Shown: positions 11,331 to 22,524 of the stretch, piece by piece | Position numbering within the stretch: position 1 is the first letter of the stretch | Layout of the letters: each line of letters starts with the position of its first letter | From: Actinostola sp. cb2023 | Lineage: Eukaryota > Cnidaria > Anthozoa > Actiniaria > Actinostolidae | Length of the DNA: 64,000 bases | Direction of reading: 5' to 3' | NCBI GenBank assembly: GCA_033675265.1 | Contig: JAUJYZ010000637.1 | Span: 152,501-216,500 of the forward strand | Translations under genes and position numbers: made by a program | Notes under the pieces: generated by a model | The model's database searches: none | The model's input: only the letters and a program-made list of their open reading frames with translations | What the model was told of the DNA's origin: nothing

Positions 11331-11382
11331 TGTATTATTATTATTACTGTATTATTAATATTACTGTATTATTAATATTACT

Positions 11383-11437
<55 letters not shown>

Positions 11438-11472
11438 TGTATTATTATTATTACTGTATTATTATTATTACT

Positions 11473-11558
<86 letters not shown>

Positions 11559-11565
11559 TATTTTT
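11265..11565 (+). repeat. (ATT)n microsatellite with ACTGT interruptions
   Basis: ATT trinucleotides with regularly repeated actgtattattatt interruptions. Confidence 0.95.
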
Positions 11566-11849
11566 ATATTATTATTCAGATTTCAGGTCCCGAGTAATCT
11601 CACCATGAATTGAAACTCGGACCCCCTTCTATTTATTGAACTTTTAGAATACCGGCTCGTAGCATAGTTAACGTACCAAGTACTCACCTTAGATTCTAGC
11701 TCCTGAAAAAGAAGATCGTTTCTTACCTCAACATTTACTGAGAGGTCACCGTCTTTCACACTCTTACATACCAAACTAGTAGCATCATTACCCAGACTTC
11801 ACGGTAGTCCTTATACTGTGACGTCACTGCAAAACGTCATTACTTTTTT

Positions 11850-12062
11850 ACCATTTTGCATGGGCTATAAAAATGGCCATTCTGGACGATTTTGCATGGG
11901 CTATAACCCACTAAGATTGACCATTCTGAACGATGTTTGACCATTTTGTACGCGCTCTGCCCACTACGCAAAATGGCCATTTTGGTCGAAAATGCACGGG
12001 CTTTGGTCGACTTGGGCCATGCAGGAGCATGGGCATATTTTGACCATCTTACATGGGTTATC
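11850..12062. repeat. Degenerate short repeats upstream of the DHHC gene
   Basis: Several variants of cattttgcatgggctata in both orientations, about 240 bases before the palmitoyltransferase start codon. They may form hairpins. A promoter role is not demonstrable from sequence. Confidence 0.5.
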
Positions 12063-12297
12063 CAAAACCAATAGCCCATTTAATCCCAGTTGCGAATAGG
12101 ATGGAAATTATCTGGTTAAAATTAGCCGGGAAAATTACGTTCCAAGATTTCCAACCATCCGTCCGCCCGTCCATCCCTCCCTCAGTTCCATCTAGAGCCT
12201 GACAGGCCAGGCATGAAATTGAGGCTATTCTAAAAAGTGCGCCCGCGATGACAAGTTGATTTGTTTTCCAACAAAGAACGCGGTCAATCATGTCAAC

Positions 12298-15200
12298 ATG
12301 GCAGCCAAACACTGGCAGGAAAGATTCCTTTCTCGTATTTTTCACCTTTTTATAACAACAGGAATCGTTCTGATCTTACTCTTGAAAGACACGGGTAAGT
12401 CAACAACTAAAAGCACCAAAAATACCGTCAAAATCGCCACCAGATCTTGAGAGATTTACTCTTTTATCAACAGAATTGAAGCGCTCTGCCTTTGAAGGAC
12501 GATGGTTTTACGTGTCATGTTTTCTTGGCGTTGTCGTTATTGGAATGGTATTCTATTTTGTGGCGAGTTTCATCGATCCTGGATACTTGGAGATGAAGAA
12601 TCAAAACAGCATTCTAGTTTCTTACGAGGTAATTTGCAGATCCAATGAACAGATTGCTGTAGATCGACTTTTTTAACTTTACTAGCTATGTAGTAAATAT
12701 TCAACTGAGTGGGGTGACCTTTATATAGTAGCACGTTAGAAGTCTCAAGTTGCTTCATGAAAGATCAAAAACCCAAGAAGTTCCTGGCGAAAGAAAATCC
12801 GTTTGTCATAAATTTATAAAACCCTGACGACTGGAGTGTATAGCAAGTGATTTGGTGGTGATATTTATTGATAAATTATTGAAGAATTGAAGACATTCCT
12901 TGTGTGCTTTGAAAATAATATTCCAATATTCTACCTCCAAAGAGCAAATGATAGCTTATTTAAACCTTTAAACTGACAATATTTGTCCCCTACTTTTTAT
13001 ATGTACATATTGTATACATGTAGCAATTTTACTTTGAAGCTGGTTTCCATGAAACTGTAGCAGCATACATATTGTATATGTATATACTAGACAACAATTC
13101 ACAATAGTTAACAATGTGAAACCCTTGTACAATGCTCTTCAGCTCGAATACATGTACGTTTCAGAAAATTCATAACATCACTCATAACTTCTTGTAGCCT
13201 GCGTAGCCCGGCGCAGGGGAAAAAGGAGGGGAAGAGAGCCCTGGGAAGCGGAGGGAAAGGGGGAGGAGGGGACTGGGGAGGAGAGGAGGGAGGGAGCGCC
13301 TGCAATGGTCCTATTGTTTACGCGTTATCCACCTCTCGTCAAATGTCAATGGTGCTTGTCAAAAATTATCCAATCTGACAAACTTCCATTTGCTGTCAAA
13401 TAATTCAAATGGCTTTCTCAGTTGAAATCGAATAGTACTGTGGTAGCTAGAGTACGGGCACAATCTAGACATAGATTTTAATATTTGACCGCTAGAATTT
13501 AAGAGTAAATATGAGAAGCTAGCGTCTTCAAAATAAAATGAAGCATATTACATAAATATATTTAAGCCTTCCATACAGAAGTAACTTGTACTAGCCGAAG
13601 GCCTTAGTGAAATCGGGATGACTGTCCGTTTGAAGTCCCTGAACAGTCTTGTGCTTTGTAAACCGTAGCTTTGACAATTACTGCCAATGTCCGTGGTACA
13701 TTTGGCAGCTGAGGACAATCAAATACTTTCCAGAAAGTAAATCATCTATAAACCAGTATCAATGTGTTCCACAAGCCGGAGAGAGAAGAAGCCGTTAGAT
13801 GTAACAACGCTACTATTACGATAATAAATCCTTTGTGGTTATTTGTTGTTGTTATAATTATAGTACCAGAGCTAAATTTACAACGTCTGCTAAATACTGC
13901 TCATCGTCACTCGACACCTTCACCTTCTCAACCAATAGGAATTTTCCGGCCACTGAGAGCCCGGAAAATAATGTGTAAACAATAGGACCATTGCAGGCGC
14001 TCCCTCTCTCCTCTCCTCCCCAATCCCCCTCCCCTCCTTTCCCCTCCTTCCATCTCCTCCCCAGTCCCCATTCCCCTCCTTTTTTTCCCCAGCGCCGGGC
14101 TACGCAGGCTAAACTTCTTGTCACACATATAACAGTTCCCTTAGATCTTTAAACAGCTGGCGCATCTACATTGTACACTGTACTTAACATTTTTTTATAC
14201 CTTAGTATACAAGCAAAAGCAAATTTCATAGACAGCTACTTTTTCCTTTTTGCTGCCTTTTTGCTAATCTCCCTCACATCCGTCTTTAGTTCCGTCACAC
14301 AACGCTCTCCTCTCGGCGGCCCACTGACGGCTGCTTAAACCCGAACAACAATCCTTTCCCGGATTTAACCAATGACACAGTGTGGCTTTCATAATCAGAA
14401 GTCAGTCGCGCCAAAATCTTTTGAACAATCATAGCTTGTCTTTTATTGATTCTTTCGAGTGATCAAATAACTAGTCTCCTCAAAGTTTTTAGAATTCCTG
14501 GTGTAAATCATCACTAGAAGTTGGCACAGACAACTATTAATAGAGAAATATCTGTTCATAAATCTAGGCTTTGGGAAATCACTGATCTATCAAGTTCTTT
14601 GACTTCTTCCGTTCTTGTTTGATCGATACACGAAGTGTTTTTAAAAAAACTCAAAAAGTCTGGTCATATTGTTGTTGTTTTCCCGCTGATTTATAGCTTC
14701 ATGAAAGACCAAGTACCTGACAGGCCTAGGATTGTCTGCAGTCTGCATGAGCAATGTACAGACAGAGGAGAAACGTTAAAGATCGAGAAGGGAGATTATT
14801 CAATTTTTATTATTCAACTGAAATTGTATACGGCTCGCCGGAAGCGAGGCTCACGTACGAACGTTGGCATGCTGTGTTGAGTAGCGACGTATATTTCTGA
14901 CCTGTGATTGGCCTATTTCAAACTATGTCAACCGACTGATTGCTTGGGTGATAACAAAGGGAAAGGAATGTTGTTCGGGTTTAAGCAGCCATCAGTGGGC
15001 CGAGAGCGTTGCGTGACGGAACTAAAGACGGATGCGAGGGAGACTACCTTTTTGCAATCTTGTACTGAGAACCCTACCGCAGTCCTAGGAATGGTTGGGA
15101 CAGTCACTTAATTCTTGTTCATTGCAGACCACCATAAACAGGTTCCAAAATACATGTAGCCAGAGTAGACTGTGAACAGTCCCTCTTTTCCCTCCAGACT

Positions 15201-16489
15201 CAGTCGAACGAGAGAGAAACAATCCTGGACGCGCGAGGATTCCTCTCCTTTCTCCCCGCTCGTCCCCATTCTCCTCACGTCCACGGGATTCCGTCTTCAC
15301 TGAGTTTGGAGGGACTGTTCGCAGACTAAGCCAGAGAGGAAGAGAATACCATGAGAGAAAGTGAAATGCAAGGAAAAACAGAGAGGTTCTCCCTCTTGTT
15401 AGTTCTCCTTTCCCTCTTCTCTACGATACGACCTCGACAGTCTGTTCACAGGCTAATCTAAACATCATTTATTGTGACATCGTAGAAAGCCGAAGCTGAA
15501 GCAGAGAGTCAATCTGAAGAAGATGAAAACACAGAAGAAACATGTAAAATTCTTGCCAGCCCACCGTTTGGGAGCAGACTACGTCGCTGTGGATACTGTG
15601 CACTGATGCAACCACTGAGGGCAAAGCACTGCGAGGATTGTGGGAAATGTGTACGTCGATATGACCATCACTGTCCCTGGTTGGGGACTTGTGTTGGCGA
15701 AAGGAACCATAAGTTTTTTTGGTGTTTTTTACTCTCACAGAATATAATTATTTCATGGTCACTTTATATAATTTGGTAAGTTATTATCAAGATTTGGTTT
15801 AATATTTAACCATGGTTTCAAGATATGTGTAAGCTATTGGCCATCACACCAACTACAACTTCTCTATTTGCAATTCTTTATTATTTTTTTCAAACCTTCT
15901 AAATGACAACTCGGAACCCCTTAATTCATCCTTGATAAAAAAATTGTTATGGCCTTTAGCCCAAGTCCCTATTTTCAAATCAACCCTCCCCTCTCCTCTC
16001 TCTCCTCTCCTCCCCTCTCCTCCCTTCTTCTCCCCTCTCCTCCCCTCTCTTCCCCTCTCCTCTCCTCCCCAACATTCTGGATCTCTCCCAGAGGCTTATT
16101 CATAATCATCATTGCTTTTGTTTAGTGGAAATTATTTGAATTGTTTTTCCACTAATGTCAATGATTTCCTTTCTAGGTCTGCTTTAATACACAAGAAATC
16201 CTGGTACGATTGGTTTCTGTCCAATGCACTCTACATCGTTGCCATGGTAGTTCTTGTAGCAGCTGGCATTGTAGTATTTCTACTGTTTTGTTGTCACACA
16301 TTCTTAATGATGACAGCACAAACAACATGGGAATACATGTCAAGATCGCGGATATCATATCTGAAGACATTAAGTGAAGATGACAATCCCTTTGATCAAG
16401 GCTTCTTTTGCAATATTTACAAATTCTTATGTTCTTGCCGGGTACAAAAGTGGGAAGTACTCTTACGACAGAGAGATCGGTGGGCATAA
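12298..16489 (+). CDS. ZDHHC12: DHHC palmitoyltransferase, ZDHHC12 type, four exons
   Basis: Protein S-acyltransferase that transfers palmitate to cysteines of membrane proteins, probably in ER or Golgi as for the vertebrate enzyme. Exons: 12298-12394, 12474-12628, 15486-15775, 16177-16489, all with GT-AG junctions and compatible phases, giving 284 residues against roughly 270 for human ZDHHC12. TM1 is in exon 1 (FHLFITTGIVLILLL) and TM2 in exon 2 (VSCFLGVVVIGMVFYFVA), followed by the conserved DPG. Exon 3 holds the zinc-binding cysteine-rich domain (CGYCALMQPLRAKHC) and the catalytic DHHC at residues 144-147, then CVGERNH. TM3 and TM4 follow, with TTxE present as TTWE. I chose the ATG at 12298, context acATGGC, because the ATG at 12290 is out of frame. 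Intron 2 is 2.9 kb and full of inverted repeats. Nothing looks broken. Confidence 0.9.
13195..14111. mobile_element. Inverted-repeat element in intron 2 of the DHHC gene
   Basis: Begins tagcctgcgtagcccggcgc and ends with its inverse (gcgccgggctacgcaggcta). Purine-rich (ggagggga) arms are followed by caatggtcctattgtttac and its inverse. A related end (tagcctgcgtagcg) occurs at 27,919. No ORF of interest. Confidence 0.7.
14269..15043. mobile_element. Second inverted-repeat element in intron 2
   Basis: Left arm reads ctccctcacatccgtcttta and the right arm is its inverse (taaagacggatgcgagggag). The arms are about 130 bp and share an inner tract ending in cgaacaacaatcctttcc and its inverse. A third copy of the arm lies at 29,911-30,030. 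Confidence 0.7.
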
Positions 16490-16619
16490 AGACAACAAGT
16501 TTTAACACTATTTGGATTTGCCACGATAGAAAGAAATGGCAGAACCAAACTGAAATAGGATAATTTCAACTGACCCACAGTCAACTTTTTGGTCTTAGGA
16601 TGACCATTCTTCTATATAT

Positions 16620-17160
16620 CACCTTACTCTCTGATGACCTCTTTGGAAACAGGTGTATGTTATCTTGGGTGATGATGTAACGCAGGATGTTGAATCATAC
16701 CCAAAATAATTAGCAATTATTGGACGAGGTTGAGCAAAATATTGTGATTTGTCGGTGGCAAGCAGAATAATTATTTGCCGATGCCGAAGGCAGACACTGA
16801 CAAAATCACAATATTTTGCAAAAACCAAGTTCGATAATTGTTTTATCATGCACGTTATTTTCTCTCACCTAAAGCAACAACTCTGGAAAAATCGAGCTGC
16901 CATTGTCGAGGAGAACGAAAACACTGTCTTATTCGTAGGAAGTTATCTGCAGTGACGTAGTCATCTCTCTACCAATGAAAATCCCGGAGAAGATATTGCT
17001 CCATGTACAATGTACATGTATGTGTTAGGTCTGATGGTCTAGATTTAACCAAATAATGAACAAATAATCACCTTTCTCTCTAATGACCTCTTTGGAAACA
17101 GGTGTATGTTATCTTGGGTGATGATGTAATGCAGGATGTTGAATCATACCCAAAATAAAG
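16620..17160 (+). repeat. Direct duplication downstream of the DHHC gene
   Basis: About 80 bp containing ttggaaacaggtgtatgtta at 16,640 is repeated at 17,093. A 60-bp block containing gtacaatgtacatgtatgtg is repeated at 17,006 and 17,186. The rest of 16,490-17,940 shows no gene. Confidence 0.75.
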
Positions 17161-17941
17161 TAATATTATAAGATATTTCTCCATGTACAATGTACATGTA
17201 TGTGTTAGTTCTGATGGTCTAGATTTAACCAAATAATGAACGGATTGAACTTGGACTCATGCAATGCTGTTTGCTAGTTAATTGTCATCTCAATACACCT
17301 CCCATGATCCCTTGTGGCATCAGAGAGCTTGAGGAACCCCATAAATACACTACGGTACAATGTATGAACTTGGATTAATTTGCAAGGTGGATGGACAACA
17401 TTTTTTAGACAAATTGAAAACCTAAACAGACTATAAAAAGACAATGCATGATAATAGAGCAGCTTGATTGGCCAAACATAATTATCTACATCACTCAAGC
17501 AAGAACAATATGTCTGTATGCATACCATTAGACCCTTGGTCTCTATAGTATCATAACCATCTCACATGACCCTAGGGGGAAGGGAAGTAATAATTGTAGC
17601 CTATTTATGAATAATTCCGGCTGGGTCCAGTTGCATAAAATCTGTGTTTAATATATACATGCTTAGTGGAGCACTTAGATTGTGTTACAGGTTCTTACTA
17701 GCCTGCGTAGCAAGCAATTTTGGCTGCGTGGAAGTTGGGAGCGAGAGTAAAAAAAAAGAAAAAACTTCCGTGCAGCCCAAAAACACTTGCTATTTGCACG
17801 CTAGGTTCTTACAAGGATGTTGCACAAAACTTTCTTGTCGCTCTTGTAACTTCTCCAAGTGGATTTAAATGGTCCTGCTTACAAGAATCTTATGATTTCG
17901 CACTTTTAACTAACAACTTCAGGTGTGTTATGCAACTGGTC

Positions 17942-18487
17942 CCTGGCCCTGGTTGTTCAAAGAGTGGATAGCACTATCTGTTGGATTAATCCTTATCTAG
18001 TGGATAAATGTATTAGATAACAGCATCAACTTATCCACTGGATATAAAATATCCACTCTATATTTTATATTCAATGGATTATTATCCCTGGCCCTGGTTG
18101 TTCAAAGAGTGGATAGCACTCTGTTGGATAAATCCTTTTCTAGTGGATAAATGTATTAGATAACAGCATCAACTTATCCACTGGATATAAAATATCCACT
18201 CTATATTTTATATTCAATGGATTATTATCCCTGGCCCTGGTTGTTCAAAGAGTGGATAGCACTCTGTTGGATAAATCCTTTTCTAGTGGATAAATGTATT
18301 AGATAACAGCATCAACTTATCCACTGGATAAGGGTTTAGATACTGGATAGTGCTATCTGTTGGATAAATCCTTATCTAGTGTATAAATGTATTGGATAAC
18401 AGCATCAACTTATCCACTGGATATAAAATATCCACTCTATATTTGATATTCAATGGATTGTTAGTGCTATCCACTCTTTGAACAAAC
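17942..18487 (+). repeat. Tandemly repeated MITE
   Basis: Four head-to-tail units of about 142 bp, each starting near ggttgttcaaagagtggata, with the final right end agtgctatccactctttgaa being the inverse of that start. This looks like a TIR element amplified as a satellite. Confidence 0.8.
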
Positions 18488-18880
18488 AGACTGTTTTAAA
18501 AAGGTGTTTTATAATGTCATGTTACTATAGATATTTAAAAGATTGTAATAGCTAAATATTAGAGAATAATAAACCTTGTTTGTATATATAATAACATCAA
18601 GCGAATATACCTGCTATTTATTCCTAAATAGCTTCAATGACATTCACAAAAAGTAGTTGACTAGACACTACTCCCTCTCCCTGTTAAAAGATAAGTATCA
18701 GAAAATCAAGGGCTGTTTGTTTCGTCCACAACTTTGAAATTCGTGCTAGTAAACTGAACAATTTTATCATAAATATCATGATTTTGTATGGTTGATTTTA
18801 TAGAGAGAGAGCAATTCATTAAGAACATAGCAAAGTGTGACGTCACATGGTTTGCAGCCCTCGATTAAAATAGTAATGAC

Positions 18881-18912
18881 CTTCAGCTTTCGGACACATT
18901 GTCCATCTTCAG
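18881..18912 (-). other. Hammerhead-like hairpin motif
   Basis: On the minus strand CTGAAGA, one base, GGACA, loop, TGTCC, then GAAA. The order matches the CUGANGA-stem II-GAAA core of hammerhead ribozymes, but one extra base sits between core and stem and no cleavage site was found. Confidence 0.25.
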
Positions 18913-18993
18913 GATGTGAAAGGTTTAAGAACCACGTCATAAAAACACTGAACATATAAACATAGCAACTAAAACAAACGCCAATCCCCAAGT

Positions 18994-19090
18994 GCGCGCA
19001 ATACGCGTTATGTTGGACTCCCTGTGGTGCGCGCAATACGCGTTATGTTGGACTCCCTGTGGTGCGCGCAAGTTATATTGGGCTTCCTGT
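18994..19090 (+). repeat. Three tandem copies of a 35-bp unit
   Basis: Units contain gcgcgcaatacgcgttatgt followed by tggactccctgtggt; the third is degenerate. Confidence 0.8.
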
Positions 19091-19389
19091 GGTGCACGCG
19101 GCCAAATTGAAGAAATATAGAAATAGATGACAGCGTTGTTTTGCCAGGTTTTTTTTTCTTTAAATAATTTTATAGTTTTGCCAGGTTAAAAAAAAAGAAA
19201 CCTAGTCAGTTGTACGTAATGTGTCCCTAAGTCATCGCTATTAATGCCGTTTGGTTGATCTGTACAAGATTATTACTCTGTAATAATTCCAACCCACAAA
19301 AACACTTCAAAACTTTAATATATTACTACTCGATCATGACACGCTGTGATGAACAGCTGATATGAGCCTTCGAAATTATTGTTAACTAG

Positions 19390-19617
19390 ACGCTCTTCTA
19401 GCGTGAAGTCGGGCTTCTAAATGAAATGTAACCTATTTGAACTAAATATAGATATCCTATAGTGCGATTTTCAGTGCGATTGAAACAGTTTTTGGTTGCT
19501 CGTCGTTGCATGACTCGAGCTCGATAGAACATGCTTTCCTTGCAATTTCAGTACTGCGAACTTTACAGTATATCAGTAAAAACGTTAATAGCCCGACTTC
19601 ACGCTACTAGAGCGTCC
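19390..19617. mobile_element. Short inverted-repeat element
   Basis: Left end cttctagcgtgaagtcgggc and right end gcccgacttcacgctactag are inverse copies. No coding content. Confidence 0.65.
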
Positions 19618-19947
19618 TGTTTCAATCTAAATTTAGATTTAGACGAGAAAATACTTATATTTTGGCCCCTTGACCTCCGGTGCTTTCCCTGATTGGTTTG
19701 TGCTTTGTAATCTTTCTTGGCCAGACTTCATGTCTAGGTGCATGCGCTGTAGAACCCAATATGCTTTTTGGGGTCGACGAAGAAGAACGCTCTGCATTTC
19801 TAGAGTCGGGCTCCTTCCACAGGAAGCCCGACTAATTATAGTTTTTAAAGCATGATAAATGCCCGGGGGATGTTCTTCAAAGTAAAAAGGGTAGGGATGA
19901 TCGTCGGAAAACCTCGAAAAATACTCTAAGAGAAGAAGAATTATTAT

Positions 19948-20331
19948 ATTAATGAATCGAAGGTATTTAACTTCGTCAGGCAAAGGAAATAGACGACAAA
20001 CGCGTATTCAGACGTTTCGCCGGTGAATGCTTCATCAGTGGTATATTTAAAAAACTTACAATTGAATTCTGAAATACCCAATGGTATAATAATAATAATA
20101 ATATAATAATACTTTATTATTATTATTTAGTATTAGGTTGATCAAACAATGCTTTATAGTTACAATACTGTATACCATTGGGTATTTCAGAATTCTAATG
20201 TAAGTTATTTAAGATAGTGATTTTCAGTTTAAATATACCACTGATGAAGCCTTCACCAGCGAAACGTCTGAATACGCGTTTGTCGTCTATCTCTTTGCCT
20301 GACGAAGTTAAATACCTTCAATTCATATATT
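19948..20331. mobile_element. Inverted-repeat element with hammerhead-like arms
   Basis: Arms of about 130 bp are inverse copies (aaggtatttaacttcgtcag and its inverse). Each arm carries CTGATGAAGC...GCGAAACGTC facing outward to inward: minus strand at 20,011-20,040 and plus strand at 20,239-20,266. The centre is AT-rich. Confidence 0.7.
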
Positions 20332-20339
20332 ACTGCCAG

Positions 20340-21060
20340 GCATGGCATCTAATAACTGTTCTTCAAATTATTATAATAATAATTATTATAATACCAAACC
20401 GTGAACAATTTCCCACCCCAAAAAATACCTAATGGTCTAAAAGTCACCCTAAAAATACCATCCGATCGCTCCCAGGGATACCGCTATTCAAGACGGAAAA
20501 ATGTCAGATTTCGTTTTACCAACCCCTAAAAAATACCGGATCGCCGATTTCAAAAACGGCCTAAAAAATACGACAATCACCCCTACCACAGCCAAAAATA
20601 GGAAGAACCCCATGCACCCCCCGGATAAATATGCTTAAAAGACTGAGATCCGCTTCAGTCTTTTGTTAGGGATTATAGTGAACCTTTAGTTTGTTTTCGC
20701 TTTCAAACCATGCATTTATTATTATTCAAGGAAGCTAAACGTTGAAAATGAAAGTGCGTGAATAGAACTGAAATGGTTTTTCAAAAGTCCACCCGCAAGG
20801 AACAGTTTTGTCTTCGCGTAACGTGATAATTTATTATTTATAGAAACTGTTGACAGCGATTACTGAGACAACTGAACAAGCCAAAACAAGCATTTCAGTG
20901 CGTCACTTGTCTGGAAATTGTTGGTTGAACAGTCGCATGTTTATAAAACTCCACATAGTGAAAGCATATTAGCGTAGCAGAGTGAGTAAAATTAGACAAA
21001 CTGCCGTTGAGAAAAGTATCAAAACGAAAGAGATAATTTATTTGAACAGTGTTTGAATAC
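20340..21060. other. Intergenic region before the MGC gene
   Basis: 20,395-20,640 is a repeat block (aaaaataccgg..., gatcgccgatttcaaaaacg) that recurs at 33,720-33,800, marking the left side of the segmental duplication. No gene seen. Confidence 0.5.
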
Positions 21061-21069
21061 AAAGCATCG

Positions 21070-21357
21070 ATGGGCTGTCTACTGTCTTGTTTCAAGAAAC
21101 GTAACAAATCTGGGTAAGCATTAATTCGAAAAGTTTTTGTAAATTACACTTATTTCCTTACTACTACTACACTTACCACGATGCATTTTTGCTCTGCTGT
21201 AGTGCCGTGGAGTTGGGAGACACGACTTCTTCTGGTTATCGAGCCAAGATTGGTTTCTTAGATCGCTTTTCGCAGGAGAAGAAGTCAACTAAGTGTGGGT
21301 AGGTGCCAATTCAGTAGGTAGTTCAGTCGCAGAACCGTACACAGCACAGGGGTAAGG
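21070..21357 (+). CDS. Small two-exon protein with an MGCxxxC lipidation motif
   Basis: Exon 1 (21070-21113) starts ATG GGC TGT and encodes MGCLLSCFKKRNKSG, ending at a donor gg|gtaagc. Exon 2 starts at 21203 after tgctgtag and continues in frame AVELGDTTSSGYRAKIGFLD. It either reads on to a TAA at 21355-21357 (about 67 residues) or is spliced at gtgtgg|gtaggt (21,298) to an unseen exon. Gly2 with Cys3 and Cys7 plus a basic patch is the pattern of N-myristoylated, palmitoylated membrane-anchored proteins. The family is not recognised. Both ORFs are too short to be found by a length filter; support is the clean splice pair and the anchor motif. Confidence 0.5.
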
Positions 21358-21899
21358 CGAAAACGATACCTAAAAGTGCTGAGAACTGTACTATTTTTGT
21401 TTATTTATTTTTGCTGTTAACTACGTACTACCCATTGAATTTTGGATTATGTGCGACCCTAAGCCGAACAGTCAAATATGAAATGGAATCTGAAAAGGGG
21501 AATCACCAATTTCGGAGTAGTCTTAGGAGTATTTTTTTGTCACTTTATGGGGCAAAATTTATTTCCGTTTTAAAGAAGAGCTTAGAAATGGGGGAAAAAG
21601 TCCTAAACTCATTTATAAAGGCCGTGAAAATATTCTGTAAGTTTACAAATGTCAATAATCAGCACAAGGGCGTTTTTTCATAATAAATGATTCCTGGGTT
21701 GACGTCATCTGATTTGCATACTGAGATTTCAACTGAACCTCTATGTGTAATAATAGTACCATATGCGTACAACTATATAATTAAAACAGGGACTACCGGT
21801 ACTGACTATAACTGAAGCTTATGAGCAAAATAAATTATAATTAAAATGGAAACTACATCATGATTCTACGTATCATTTCAAATTATTAAGATTATAAAA

Positions 21900-22490
<591 letters not shown>

Positions 22491-22524
22491 GGCCACAATT
22501 CAACGTTACAAAAGGTCAAGATTA

